The notes under the pieces are model-generated. The model was given only the letters and a program-made list of their open reading frames with translations, did not search any database and had not been told where the DNA came from. Source: Takakia lepidozioides (Eukaryota; Streptophyta; Takakiopsida; Takakiales; Takakiaceae). From it: DNA of 64,000 bases. This document shows positions 23,031 through 33,518 of the stretch, one piece after another. The position numbers and the translations under genes were made by a program. The stretch spans positions 29,202,001 through 29,266,000 of the forward strand of contig CM060733.1 of NCBI GenBank assembly GCA_030704615.1. Direction: 5' to 3'. Position 1 is the first letter of the stretch, and each line of letters begins with the position of its first letter.

Positions 23031-24905
23031 GCTTGAAACCTGCTGTTTTGAGCAAGAAATGAGTGAAGGAACAGAAAGCTCAAGACAAGAAAGAATGCAG
23101 AGCCCTCAGCAAGCAGCGCAAAAGTCGGGGACAGATAGAGACTTGCCTGATTCGTTGTGCAAGAGGAGCAAGTTCATGACATCTAGAACCAAGCATATGC
23201 CACATGTGGCGCTGGATCCTAAAGAAGAAGTGTCATCCAGGACTGGAAAGATCCATGGCAGAGCTTGTCGGTTGGAGGAAAGTTTCAGTTACTTGGGTGA
23301 TCCAGAAGGTAATCCATCGTGTCGTGAAAGTGATTTATGAACCGGGATTCACAACAAAGATAAGCCGATCAATCATATGGCAATGGGCTATAAATCTATA
23401 AATGTAGTGAAGCCCTGATTGGCCTGAAAAGTTGTCTAGGCATGGATCAGTTTTTCCTAGGAGAACCATCTCCAGAATCTATGGATCATTGTTATGGTTG
23501 TAGAGGTGGTGAAAACTGTAGAAGTTAGGATGTATGGAGGAGAGGTGAGAACCCTTGCAAAGTTGTACATCTCATGAATGACGGGACATATTCAAGACGG
23601 TCTTCTCTTGGAGATTGGTACATATTCACTCAAAAATCGATTTAGAGGCTTACAACATCGTAATGGAATGTCACAAACTCTGTTGGAGATGTAATTTTGA
23701 GCGAAAAGGGGGCGAAAAGATGACAATTGTATGCATTAGTCTGATATAAAAAATGCATATCTCGACATATAACTCATGATTTGGGATAAAATTCATCATA
23801 ACATTCTATAAGATAGGTTTGTTGTTCTTGTACCCATTCCAAACTTCTGTGGCCTTATCAAATTGTGAGTAGTGTTGGTTGAGGCCCTTGACTGTCACCC
23901 AACTTGTCCCCATTGAGACCTTGTTAGAGGAATGACATTTGATCAACGTGAATTCTGAAAGTGGTGGTGTTGTGTCTTTGTCAATCCAATGAAATGAGTA
24001 ATAAAGCAGAGCCTCGAGCGGACTTTTGTGCATCATGTCTGTGATAATCTCGTTGCCTTCCTCTGCTCAGTTCCTTGTGGAAATTCTTTCACTTGCGGTC
24101 TCTCGTCCTTGCTTCGATGCTATCTTCATGCCAAAACAGAGAAACATTGAGAACTTGAATGGCACACTTCAAGTGTCATCCTCTGCTATGTCGTCTCACA
24201 CCCTCAAGAAAAATCAAGTACTTGTGCACAATCAACATACACATATTTTCATTTGAAAGCCCATCTTCATCAACTTGGAGTTGTATATTTATCATCTTGG
24301 TAAAAATGTACCTTGTATAATTATACCATATCTTTGTCGAGCGGATCACCCTTGCAAAGATTTGAAACCACTTCAATTGTTGAGTTGACAATAAATGCTC
24401 CACTAGGAGGAAAAGTAATAATATTGTTCAATATGCCTTTCCGCACATCGATGACCTGCAAGCCAGTCTCCTCAAAGTGAGACAGTTTATTAAAGTCTAC
24501 AATTCGCACTCCCATCGTCCACACTAATAACGCATGCGAGATACAATTTAATTCAACTGTAACAAGCAAAACACATCTGACATCGCTGCAAGGAAGGATG
24601 CTACAATTGTGCACCACTGAAGATACAGTTCCACTGCTCTCTACATGTACATTGACGAGGGAATGACAGACCTGCAAAATATCTCCAGCTTGAGGGCAAA
24701 AAAGATGAGCTTTCTCAATTATGAACAATTGCTCATTCTCGTGGAGCGCTAGCCTCGCTGAAGATTGGTACATTTCAAGGAAGATGAGTATACTAGTGCT
24801 GATGGAAATAAACTTCAATTAGTCGACTGAGATCGCAAATCCCAAACCACATATGGAACAGAATGCGCAACATGAGAATTGAGCAGATTCAAGCAGTTTC
24901 ATACA
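23031..24905. other. No gene recognised
   Basis: A 165-codon minus frame at 24,818-24,321 and a 183-codon plus frame at 22,789-23,340 exist, but neither shows a domain, and the second overlaps LINE B. The text around 23,160-23,340 looks vaguely like retrotransposon polyprotein. I see nothing firm. Confidence 0.3.
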
Positions 24906-24910
24906 CCTAA

Positions 24911-24948
24911 TCATTCCACAATTTCATTCCACAATTTCATTCCACAGG
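24911..24948. repeat. 13-bp tandem repeat, three units
   Basis: ATTCCACAATTTC is repeated in direct order and ends in ATTCCACAGG. Confidence 0.7.
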
Positions 24949-24949
24949 A

Positions 24950-25160
24950 CCTCGGTTCACTATTTCTTCTTTGTAACCCGCACGGTTGATGATAGCTGTA
25001 ATGAGGTTTTGGTCTGGGTGGTGAAGGTGGCTGGAGACCACCCCATACACTTTATCAAAGTTTGCTCCCACACCAGTATCACCGGCAATGATAATGCAAA
25101 CCTTCTCGCCCTACCGACTGTGATGACTGATAGGGGGTCGGTGCACCAACCACGCTGGCG
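24950..25160 (+). mobile_element. Non-LTR retrotransposon RNase H fragment
   Basis: The plus frame contains HPIHFIKVCSHTSITGNDNA. This matches the end of a LINE-type RNase H domain (KVRSHTGIxGNDxAD), with the catalytic-site His and Asp motif partly kept. It is preceded by decayed sequence and followed by an opposite-strand LINE fragment. Confidence 0.65.
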
Positions 25161-25229
25161 GATAGCGAGGATAAGGGGGGCATATTTTTGTCGTTTCTCT
25201 AAGGTGGAGGGGGCTGAGTATCGGTCATG

Positions 25230-25880
25230 ACAATATATGAATTCAACGAAGTGAATGGTGAGTTCTGGAGAAGGGAAAGTGGATAGGGGGGTATTGATGG
25301 GTAAGCCTTAGACAAGTAGGATATCCGGGCAGAGTCTGGAGGGGCAGGTACAGGGTGAATGAGGACAAATACACGAAAGGATCCAGTGAGGGACAGTATG
25401 GTCAGGAGGTCAGCCTTGGTAGGTACCAGCATTGATGAGTGAGAACCATCTGGTTTTTGATCGGGTCATGAGAAATTTATGGATGTACCAGACTGCGTAA
25501 TTATGACGAATGATGCGGAGACCATGTATAACAGGGTGAATACACTGACTAAGGAGATGGGGCCAAGTATCTCGTACTAGATGTGTATGTGAGCATAAAG
25601 GGCAATTGGGGGATGGGAATAAGCGTGGCCAAAAGATGTACTTACGTTGATGTCCCATGTATTGAGTGTAGCGAAATTTGAGTGTTTGTCGGATTTGCGC
25701 ATCAGTGACAGTCTTGGTGTGCCAGAAATAGTTTGATAACTTATGGTGAAGAATTGTAGATTGTGTCCATTTTTGGATATGGGCTTTGGTGTGGCTGGTA
25801 GAGGTTAAGGCTTGTTTGTTTGCTTTTCATGTGAGAATGGATTGTAGGTTACATATGGGCTTGGTGGTTGGGGGTTCTGG
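25230..25880 (-). mobile_element. LINE-like zinc-binding C-terminal fragment (family C)
   Basis: The minus frame holds QIRQTLKFRYTQYMGHQRK and CPLCSHTHLVRDTWPHLLSQC, then IHGLRIIRHNYAVWYIHKFL. The Cx2C...Hx4C spacing and the following RRHNxAVWxI text are typical of the end of some LINE polyproteins. It differs from families A and B. Beyond 25,400 the frame decays. Confidence 0.65.
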
Positions 25881-25884
25881 TGTT

Positions 25885-26278
25885 GGATGAATTAGCCAGA
25901 ATGGGTGGATGTGAGCAATATGGATGGGGTCGGCCATGGGATCCAGTGGCTTCATACCGCCAGTATAAACGCGTTACACGATAAGCTTAAAATTCCTATC
26001 CCCCCCATCCACAAATGCTTTAAGGCCATTCACCTCATTACGCTTCGCTCCCTAATAGCTATCATTACAAATAAGCGGCAACTCGAATCCAATCCCTCTG
26101 CAGAACCCCAGGGTACCCTAGGTACCGCTATCCTATCTGTTACTTCCCCATGGTTACCCGGTGTCCCATAGACACATGTTTCTTTATAGGGCCCAACCCC
26201 AAAAGGGGGCAGTAGCCGTGAGGCGAAGCGGCTCTTAGTTACGCCGGCTTCGGCCGGAGTCTTCTATCTCTAGTTACA
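25885..26278 (+). mobile_element. Decayed LINE 3' end
   Basis: An 88-codon plus frame (25,905-26,171; KCFKAIHLITLRSLIAI) is followed by the GGGGGCAGTAGCCG / CGGAGTCTTCTATCTCT box shared with 21,091-21,165. Together these look like the 3' part of a LINE and its tail. Family assignment is inference. Confidence 0.4.
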
Positions 26279-26281
26279 AAC

Positions 26282-26402
26282 TACCTCCATGGAGGTAGTT
26301 ATATAGTCAACACCAACCACCGAAACACGTTCGCGGAATGGAACCCCAAACCTGCATCGCTATATCACCATCGACCTACCACTAGACCACAACCTCCACC
26401 AT
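26282..26402 (-). mobile_element. Putative tRNA-derived SINE head
   Basis: On the minus strand GGTTGTGGTCTAGTGGTAGG carries a box-A-like TGGTCTAGTGG, and 40 bases later GGGTTCCATTCC approximates a box B. It looks like a degraded tRNA-derived Pol III promoter rather than a functional tRNA: no acceptor stem or CCA-compatible fold was found by eye. Confidence 0.4.
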
Positions 26403-26830
26403 GCCAACAAATTGTCGTTTTTTTTCATATATTAGAGAAACAGGGTAATAGGAACCGTTTAAATGTAGTGGGGCCCGCAGTCAGGTCCTTGTCCCCTTTG
26501 CATGGTGCGGCCTCATTACGAGGAGGCCACACAAAATTCAGAGGCATTTCAAAGGCATGCAATAGCCATGTGGGGCCCCATGCAATAGCGAACGGAGACA
26601 AGTTGCTAGATGTTCAGTCTTTTTTTCTTAATTTTTTTTTTCAATGACTTGGGGTGCATATTCTCTTCCGTTGTGGCAATTGTACAATGGATGAAGTACT
26701 AACGTTAGACTCTGTGAGTTAATTTCAGAGCCACCTTTTTGTAGGGCTAGATATTCCTTCATTGCTTAGAGGTTGATTATTTGATGGTGATTATTTGATG
26801 GAATTGCATTATAATCAGCTTTATGCTTTT

Positions 26831-26901
26831 AGTGACCTATTCCGAATCTGGAATATGACTGTGAAATTCTACAGCCATATTCCGATTCAGAATAGGTCAC
26901 T
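26831..26901. repeat. 71-bp near-perfect hairpin
   Basis: AGTGACCTATTCCGAATCTG and its near-exact inverse pair over about 31 bases, with CTGT/ACAG pairing inside and a loop of about 8 bases. There are two differences in the arms. It could be a small foldback transposon or a hairpin RNA precursor. Confidence 0.8.
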
Positions 26902-28780
26902 AGAATTTTGAGTTTATCACAGTAAAGTTTGGAGAAAAATGTTTCCAGGTTTGTCGGCATCTTACCTGCCGTAATAGTCACTAGAAATCCCCTTTCCTAC
27001 AAGGGGTTTTGATGGAGTCTACAAAAAATGTATATATATAATTTACAATGTTGGCACACCGGTTGGGACTAGCCTGTTGCGGCCCTTTCTTTGTAGCTAC
27101 CAGTATTTTATCGTTGTCAGGCTATTTACGGTGGGCTTGAAGATGCTCTTAGAGTATCTCCTGCAGCACGGTAAAGACTTTTACCCCAGGTTGTTTGCAT
27201 CGATGGCATCCTATTCCAAAGGGTGACATCAATATGTCAGTCCAAATTAATATATTTGTAGTGAATATACGGTATATGAAAAATCACTATATATAATAGA
27301 TATGAATCCATGGATATTAGAGAACCGATAGGGCAGTGTTTATTTTGAAGACTGCAACACCCTTCAACTTGCAAAAATGCTCCATATGAAGGGGAAAAAA
27401 AATCAGGGCCCCTCAAAAGAAAGGCCAGATAAAATCTGAACCTTTCATCATGAAGGGCTTAAGAAAAAAAAACTTGCAAATGAAAGTCTAGGTTTAATAA
27501 TGAAGGGTTCAGAGTCAAGGGTTCAAACTTCAAACCTCAAGGTACAGTGCTTAATAATGAAGCTACAAGTGCTTAAACCCATCTGTGCCCAAGTTGCGAT
27601 GGCCATTGGAGGTTCCAAATTCCAATGGCTATTGCAGTTTTGCAAATGTGCCAATTTCCATTGCCAATATTGCGTAAGCTTCAAAGCTATAGCATTGATG
27701 GTTTGTCCCGTCGAGACGCCCGTTACTTAGAACGACGCCGACTCTTGCGCTTAAATTCCCTCCAATTTCTTGATCCCTTTTCTGGCTTTCGATTGGCTGT
27801 AACCGCTGTGACTGGATTTTAGATTTAATTTTCTTTAGTGGGCTTTTCCTGCTGGACTGTCCACAGGATAACACATGTGACAAGAATTTCGCTTTTCTGT
27901 ACTTGTCGTTTGTTCTGTTACCCCTTTTCCGTATTCATTAATAGGCCCGCCATTCATCCGAATTGACGTGCTAAGTAGGTATTTTGACGGCCATTCTTGT
28001 CCTCTTTCTTGATGACATCTGTTCTTGCACTTCCTTCTCAGCTGTGTGTTGCGCCCTGACTTCCACATGTCCCTTTCTAAACTGGCTTCCGTCCTTTCTT
28101 CCGCCAGCAGCAAAATGTGTGTCATGTATGGCTATGGCTCTAAGTTCTTAGACCGTGTGACCTGCAGGCTGCCGTGCTGAAGCTTATCGTCCAGTCGGTT
28201 GAGGTTAAGTAAAGTGGTGGAGTTTAGAGTTTGTGGAGACATTATGGAGAGAATGTGAGCGGAAGTCTAAGTTTTGTCAGATGCTTGGGCATACTGTTGC
28301 GTTTCAGATGAGTTTCGCTTGGCCTACTTTGATTAACCTTTGGTAGAGGGTGTTGGTTATTCCTGCCAGCGCAAGTGAAGAGTGACAGATTGAAGTTGAC
28401 TTTGGATGCATTGATGCGAGTTTCATGTGGGCTTGAAGTGGAGGCTATGGATTGGACTGCCATTTTTGAGATTTGGAATGGCATGAAGAACAGTATAGCT
28501 ATTCCATTGGAAATAGATTCAAATTGAAATTCGAGTCTCATAACTTTTATCGTATGTGGACTTGTGGAATGTGAAAAGACTTCCATTTCAAGTGTATTGT
28601 ACAGCAATGTTTTTTTTTTATGTTACATGCATACTCACCAAATGGCCGCCAAAAAAAATTGAAGGGCTGATTTCTTAGGAAACTTGCAAATGCAAGTCTA
28701 AGGTGCTCTTAAAAAGTAAACACTCGATAGTGGAAGATCTAACGGTGAATTGTTTTCGTTTTTACCCCGGATAAAATTGA
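26902..28780. other. No gene recognised
   Basis: This is AT-rich repeat-like DNA with homopolymer runs. Short frames at 27,500-27,880 and 28,242-28,607 have no domain. The fragment KMCVMYGYGSK on the plus strand near 28,105 looks protein-like but is too short to place. Confidence 0.35.
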
Positions 28781-28800
28781 TAAGATGCCCCACATCCAGG

Positions 28801-29781
28801 GCATCCCATTCACTTGGAAGTGAGTAGATTAACGAGCACAGAAAGGCTCCATCAGTGGAAAAAGGGAATAGGGATACACCAAAAGACTTTGTTGATGTGT
28901 TGCTCACCATGCCTACACAAGATGGAACTCATCATCTCTCCGATGTAACCATACATGCTGTGATCCTGGTAAGTTTTGATTAATATTAATGTAATCCACT
29001 AAATTGTTTATGATCACTTGAGCATCATCATCGACAGCTCGTCCCGAATAAGTTACAGTACTAGTGAAAGTTAAATGCAAGATCTATTCCCAAAAAATCT
29101 GGCTTCAGGTAGAGAGCTAGCTTTTTGAGATCAAAACTATTGTATTCATGTGTTGCTGGACATGTTGGCTGCTGGATCGGAGACATCGGCGGTCACAACA
29201 GAATGGGCACTGGCCGAGCTTCTTCGCCACCCTCATATGATGAGGCGCGTACAAGCTGAACTACATGCTGTAGTTGGAACCACTCGGCTTGTCGAGGAAT
29301 CAGACCTTCCAAATCTCGAGTACCTACTGCTGTAATAAAAGAGAACTACCGCCTTCACCCCGTGGGTCCATTGCTGGTTCCCCACGAGTCTCGTGAGACA
29401 TGCGAAGTTGCTGGTTATATTCTGCCAGCCAAAACCCGTCTGATCGTCAATCCATGGGCAATAGGCCGGGATCCTTCTAGCTGGGAAAGACCTCTTGAGT
29501 TTGATCCAGAAAGATTCATGGAGCATCCTGAGCTTGATGTGAAAGGCCAACACTTCCAGCTTTTGCCTTTTGGAACCGGAAGAAGAGGATGCCCGGGAAT
29601 GCCACTGGCACTTGTCATGGTTCAGATAATGCTTGCTCGCCTTGTTCAGAGCTTCGACTGGTCTCTTCCAAATGGGCAGGACCCCACCACTTTGGACGTC
29701 AGAGAAATACGGACTGACACTTCCCAGAGCAAAACCATTGCATGTTGTGGCACACCAAAGGTTGCCTGCCCATTTGTATGA
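28801..29781 (+). pseudogene. A-type (CYP71-clan-like) cytochrome P450, 5'-truncated and broken
   Basis: Exon piece 1 (28,834-28,968) reads EHRKAPSVEKG and DFVDVLLTMPTQDG, ending VIL before GTAAGT. Piece 2 (29,159-29,335) gives the I-helix DMLAAGSETSAVTTEWALAE, normally AGTDTS-like. Then come the ExxR helix (KENYRLHP), the PERF region ([11 protein letters not shown]) and the haem loop [10 protein letters not shown] with its cysteine, ending ACPFV at 29,781. Three faults are visible. The intron acceptor reads TTGCTG instead of a CAG. One base is missing near 29,333, between EYLL and VIKEN. The N-terminal ~270 residues (anchor, A-F helices) are not found; upstream text is decayed. These enzymes sit on the ER and oxidise secondary metabolites; the substrate cannot be told. 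Confidence 0.85.
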
Positions 29782-31041
29782 GTAAAGTTTCGTTGTTGGC
29801 AGAGCAACCTACGGGATGGCTTGCATTTAGTTCGACATACTCAACCCCATGATTGTGGTTGTACTTCTGCAGCAGCTTGTTTACACATATTTTCCGAGGG
29901 AGTCCCTGTAGAACTTGCAAACGAAAACTTCGGTCTGCGTCTTCTCGCTTTCACACGACTAAATAGTGCGTCGTACCTACCCCTGAAGACTATTGCTCTT
30001 GAACAATCCCCCTCCACTCATACTTGAACTATAGAGGAAGAGCAACAGATTGGCAGAGCGAGTCTTACGCAAGAACTCTTTGTTGGTGGCATGTCTTGCA
30101 CACTGTCACATTGAGTGTCACATAGGGTCAGTAAAATTAACGTAATCAAACGGTAACATCTAGAGAAGGAATCACACATGTACATTAAGTTAAAGTCTGT
30201 CTTTTGTAAATGGATTGTCACAGTTTGAACATTATATGTATTTATTCCGGAATCCGGGGAGCTTTGGTGGCAATTGCAACAGCCAACATAACATAGGCCA
30301 ACATGGCATTGAAGAGTTTTCCAATCTCTGAAACTCAAGAGTCAAGCCAAACTCACAGTTGGCCGGAACAGGGGTGAAGTGCCCAACAGCAGCCCACCAT
30401 TCCAGCAAGGCCAACTTTAGTCTGCATCTCTGAGACAGTATTGAAACTGCCCCCTCACTGCTTAGCAGCTGCCAAATCTGGGCTTTCTGAAGCACATCCA
30501 AGTTGTTGAGCAGTACATTCTCCTGTGGCACGCTTTGGCATAGGAAGAATCTGTGCTTTGATTTCTTGTGTCCCCCATCATAGAGAATACACAACATGCT
30601 ATCTTTCTATGTCGCAGAAGGGCTCTTGTCCACTTCTGCTAGTGAGAGAGGCTTTGACTGCGTGGCTGAAAAATCCACCTCTTTGAATGCCTACCAGAGT
30701 TCAACATTTCTGAGCTTCCAAAAAACAATCTAGTTTCTGTACAACAGATTCAACGTCCCCCGGGGTTGCTCCAAAATGGCTTAGCCTTTCCACAATCTGG
30801 TTCTCTCTAGGCATGTAATGCTAGAGTAGAATTTTAGGGAAATTTTCACTTTGGCTCTCCTTCCTAGATGAGACTTCCGTATCAGACCTCATACAGACAG
30901 CATAATGCTCATTTATGGAAATCACCTAGCATGGGCACTCCAACACTCAAAGATAGACCGCAATTGTCAGTCATGACCTCAGCTAAGCTTTCACCAAGAG
31001 TTTGTCCAAAAACAATGTCCTGCGCAAATGGTACCTCTCCA
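29782..31041. other. Intergenic between P450 remnant and FBL10-like gene
   Basis: The stretch contains a 121-codon minus frame (30,597-30,232) without domain and low-complexity stretches. The part near 31,041 should hold the FBL10-like 3' untranslated region. No repeat family of this window occurs here. Confidence 0.35.
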
Positions 31042-32943
31042 CTAGTCCTGGATCATGTTCATGGCATCGTCCTCCTCATGCATAAAGTTTGTGGGATATT
31101 CCTCCTCCTCATCCTGCAACCATCTCTCAAGTTCATCTTCTTCCTCGTGGGAACGAGCATGGTAGTTGTGAAACTCATCATAGTCCCCCTGAAACATGTG
31201 ACCCAATTCAGCACCATTCCAATAGATATGAACAGAGGGACGGGTCTTGGCCAGAGCTTCCAAGACCTCGAGCCTCAGGTTCCGTCCCAGTCCCAGACCT
31301 ACCCAGCGCACCTTTGGAAAGTAAGGCTTTTTGAGCCACCCTAAGGCAACTGGACTCACCTTTCGGCAGTTCCACAAATCTAGGAGCCTCAATGTTGCAC
31401 CAAATCCTCTGTCCTTCATCTGTGCCGAAGCCAAGGCAATGACAGTAGTGTCTCCAATCAGGGGACAATCACGAAATCGGAGCTCCAGGATGTGCATTTG
31501 GCTGCGCACCATTGCCAATGTAACATTGTCAGTCAAGGCTGCAATTCCTGAAAGATCAAGTGACTCCAATGTGTCCACCAGTCCACCTGCCAGTAGAGCT
31601 GCTACACCATCATCAGTTATGCGTTGGCAGCCTCTGAGAGAAAGTGTCACCAAAGGTGTAACACCTTCCCCTAGCACCGCCAAGCCTTCATCACCCAAAT
31701 CTGCCCCGTTCAACGCCAGCACTTCCAATTTAGAGAGACACGAAATAGCCTTCAAGCCAGCATCCCCCACACTCTTGCAGCCTTTAAGGTTGAGCGATGT
31801 CAGCTTGGCACAGTATGCCAGATGTCTCACCGAGTAGTCGCTGAGAAGCCCACATGATGCAAGGGCAACGCGCTCCAGCCCCAGGGGTGTTGCGCGTAGG
31901 TCATGAAAAGCAAGGTCAGTAAGTTGTGGCGTATTGCTAAGCTCAAATGTGTGCAACTTCAAACAACTGTGTAGCACTGCCCTGCATCCAGCATCTGTGA
32001 TCCGTGAAAAGCCACCAAACCTGATGCTCTCCAAGTTCGGGCAGCTCTCTGCCATGAGGAACATGCCAAGATCATTGACCCGCTTGAACGATACAGGGTA
32101 GCAATCTTGACTTCGAACCAGAGACAGACGGCGCAAGGAATGACAACCCCCAACCTGCTGCACACCCCAATTGGTCAAGTCATAAGCCATCAAAGGTTCC
32201 TCTGATGGTTCATCCCGCAGCTCCAGTTCTAGGAGGCAGGATAGTGTCTGCGGAATGAGAGTCATGAGAGAATCTGTTATTCGATCCAGTTCCATACATA
32301 ATTTCTCCAGATGACAGCAGCTAAGCTCTGTGTCGAATCTCAAAACTTGCTTGGCCTCCCTTTCTGATACAAATCCCATCTCCAGCGTCTTCAGACTCGA
32401 AGCAACCAGCCGTGGTATTGAGGCATATGCACCGGAATCAAAGCAGGGTCCTTCAAAACGCAACGAGAGCGACTCCAGGAACCAACATCGTTGCAGCACT
32501 TGCTCCAAAGCTGTACTGAAGGCGTAAGTCTCCACCTTGTCCTCGTGCCAACCTAGGTCCAATGTCAACACCTTGAGAATGGTGCACCGCCGGGCAATCT
32601 CACCGAGCAAGTTGGCAGAAAAATTTTGGCAGCCGAAAAGGCACAGCGTTTCTAGCCTGGGCTTGATCAACACATCAACGCTTGCATCATCCAACTGACT
32701 GCAGTCTAGTGACAGACTCCGTAGGCTTGAATTTCCTGCTAGCAACCGCGCCACTAAGACCCCCTCTGTCCTCACATCTACCAGAGAAATTACAGGCAGC
32801 AGTGGCAGCACTTCCATCGCACAAGCTTGCAGAAGGCGGCAAGAAGCAGCGGCAGCACAGATAGATGCCGCATCCAGCCGTGCCATAATAGCCTGCACAA
32901 GCGCCCTTGGCAGATGGTCCATGGGGTTCTCCATTGCTGACAT
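31042..32943 (-). CDS. F-box/LRR-repeat protein, FBL10-like (intronless)
   Basis: A single frame of 633 codons starts at an ATG (MSAMENPMDHLP; a second ATG at codon 4 is possible). Residues ~8-50 form an F-box (DHLPRALVQAIMARLD...ASCRLLQACA), expected to bind SKP1 in an SCF ubiquitin ligase. The rest is a run of about 15-18 leucine-rich repeats of the LxxLxLxxCxxITDxGL type (for example LNLKGCKSVGDAGLKAI). The C-terminus is acidic (ELERWLQDEEEEYPTNFMHE). Block by block it follows Arabidopsis FBL10 (At2g17020), including the RRVNDLG, QLTDLVFHD-like and KKPYFPRLRWLG-like segments, and the length agrees. The substrate is unknown. It has no intron, and it is transcribed away from the CNX5-like gene 575 bp upstream. 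Confidence 0.93.
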   Translation of the reverse strand: MSAMENPMDHLPRALVQAIMARLDAASICAAAASCRLLQACAMEVLPLLPVISLVDVRTEGVLVARLLAGNSSLRSLSLDCSQLDDASVDVLIKPRLETLCLFGCQNFSANLLGEIARRCTILKVLTLDLGWHEDKVETYAFSTALEQVLQRCWFLESLSLRFEGPCFDSGAYASIPRLVASSLKTLEMGFVSEREAKQVLRFDTELSCCHLEKLCMELDRITDSLMTLIPQTLSCLLELELRDEPSEEPLMAYDLTNWGVQQVGGCHSLRRLSLVRSQDCYPVSFKRVNDLGMFLMAESCPNLESIRFGGFSRITDAGCRAVLHSCLKLHTFELSNTPQLTDLAFHDLRATPLGLERVALASCGLLSDYSVRHLAYCAKLTSLNLKGCKSVGDAGLKAISCLSKLEVLALNGADLGDEGLAVLGEGVTPLVTLSLRGCQRITDDGVAALLAGGLVDTLESLDLSGIAALTDNVTLAMVRSQMHILELRFRDCPLIGDTTVIALASAQMKDRGFGATLRLLDLWNCRKVSPVALGWLKKPYFPKVRWVGLGLGRNLRLEVLEALAKTRPSVHIYWNGAELGHMFQGDYDEFHNYHARSHEEEDELERWLQDEEEEYPTNFMHEEDDAMNMIQD

Positions 32944-33518
32944 GCCTGCTGCAAACGATCATTCTTCTCTAGTGAAAAGACGGAATCTCTTCCTCATCAT
33001 ACCAGACGAGAGTCCTTTGACATGGCGTACTTCTCCTAATACAAAGGCTTCTTCCTGCAATACGCGTGCTTACAAAGCTGTAATATGCCAGAGCAGAAGC
33101 TCAACAACACCCCATAACCTACATCATGTGCGAAGCTTTCCCTACAAAAGTTAAAACGGGATGAAGGTACAGGAATAGAACATCTCAGAAACCCACACAC
33201 GAGACCCCAAGAAAGAAGGAGAAATGCGACGGGCGGAAGCCGTGGGGGATGTACGCATCTTGGCACCCACTGTATGTCTATGCGCATGGCTTCCTTTCTT
33301 CTCTACACAATCGAAGGCGTTGAGTGTCTCGAAATGGGCGGCGCAAAACAATGACAACCAAATGAAATTCGTGCGGCAGGGCCGTATGCAATTGGACCGT
33401 CAGCCTGGAAAGGGAATCGTGGGGCTAGAGAGTCGAGAGAGAAAGAGAGAGAGACACACACACCTTGAGAAGGGGGATGTGAAAAGCCGTGTAGAAAGTT
33501 GAAGTAGTGATCAAAATC
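32944..33518. promoter_or_regulatory. Shared divergent promoter region of FBL10-like and CNX5-like genes
   Basis: 575 bp separate the two start codons. A purine-rich GA tract lies at 33,427-33,458 in the likely CNX5 leader. No clear TATA box is visible near either start, as is common for divergent housekeeping pairs. No transposon is found inside, in contrast to both sides. Confidence 0.6.

Noticed and set aside
24321-24818. 165-codon minus-strand frame as a gene
   Set aside because: No domain, no start context, no splice signals and no homologous partner; surrounded by unclassified repeats.
26282-26402. A functional tRNA gene on the minus strand
   Set aside because: Only the two internal promoter boxes are recognisable; stems do not pair well and box B deviates from consensus.
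28060-28140. Possible exon with KMCVMYGYGSK
   Set aside because: Too short, ends in a stop after about 30 residues, and no flanking homologous text was found.
30232-30597. 121-codon minus-strand frame downstream of the P450
   Set aside because: No recognisable family, and it lies in the spacer before FBL10; chance frame most likely.
30868-31837. Plus-strand frames over the FBL10-like gene
   Set aside because: They are antisense shadows of the long conserved LRR frame.
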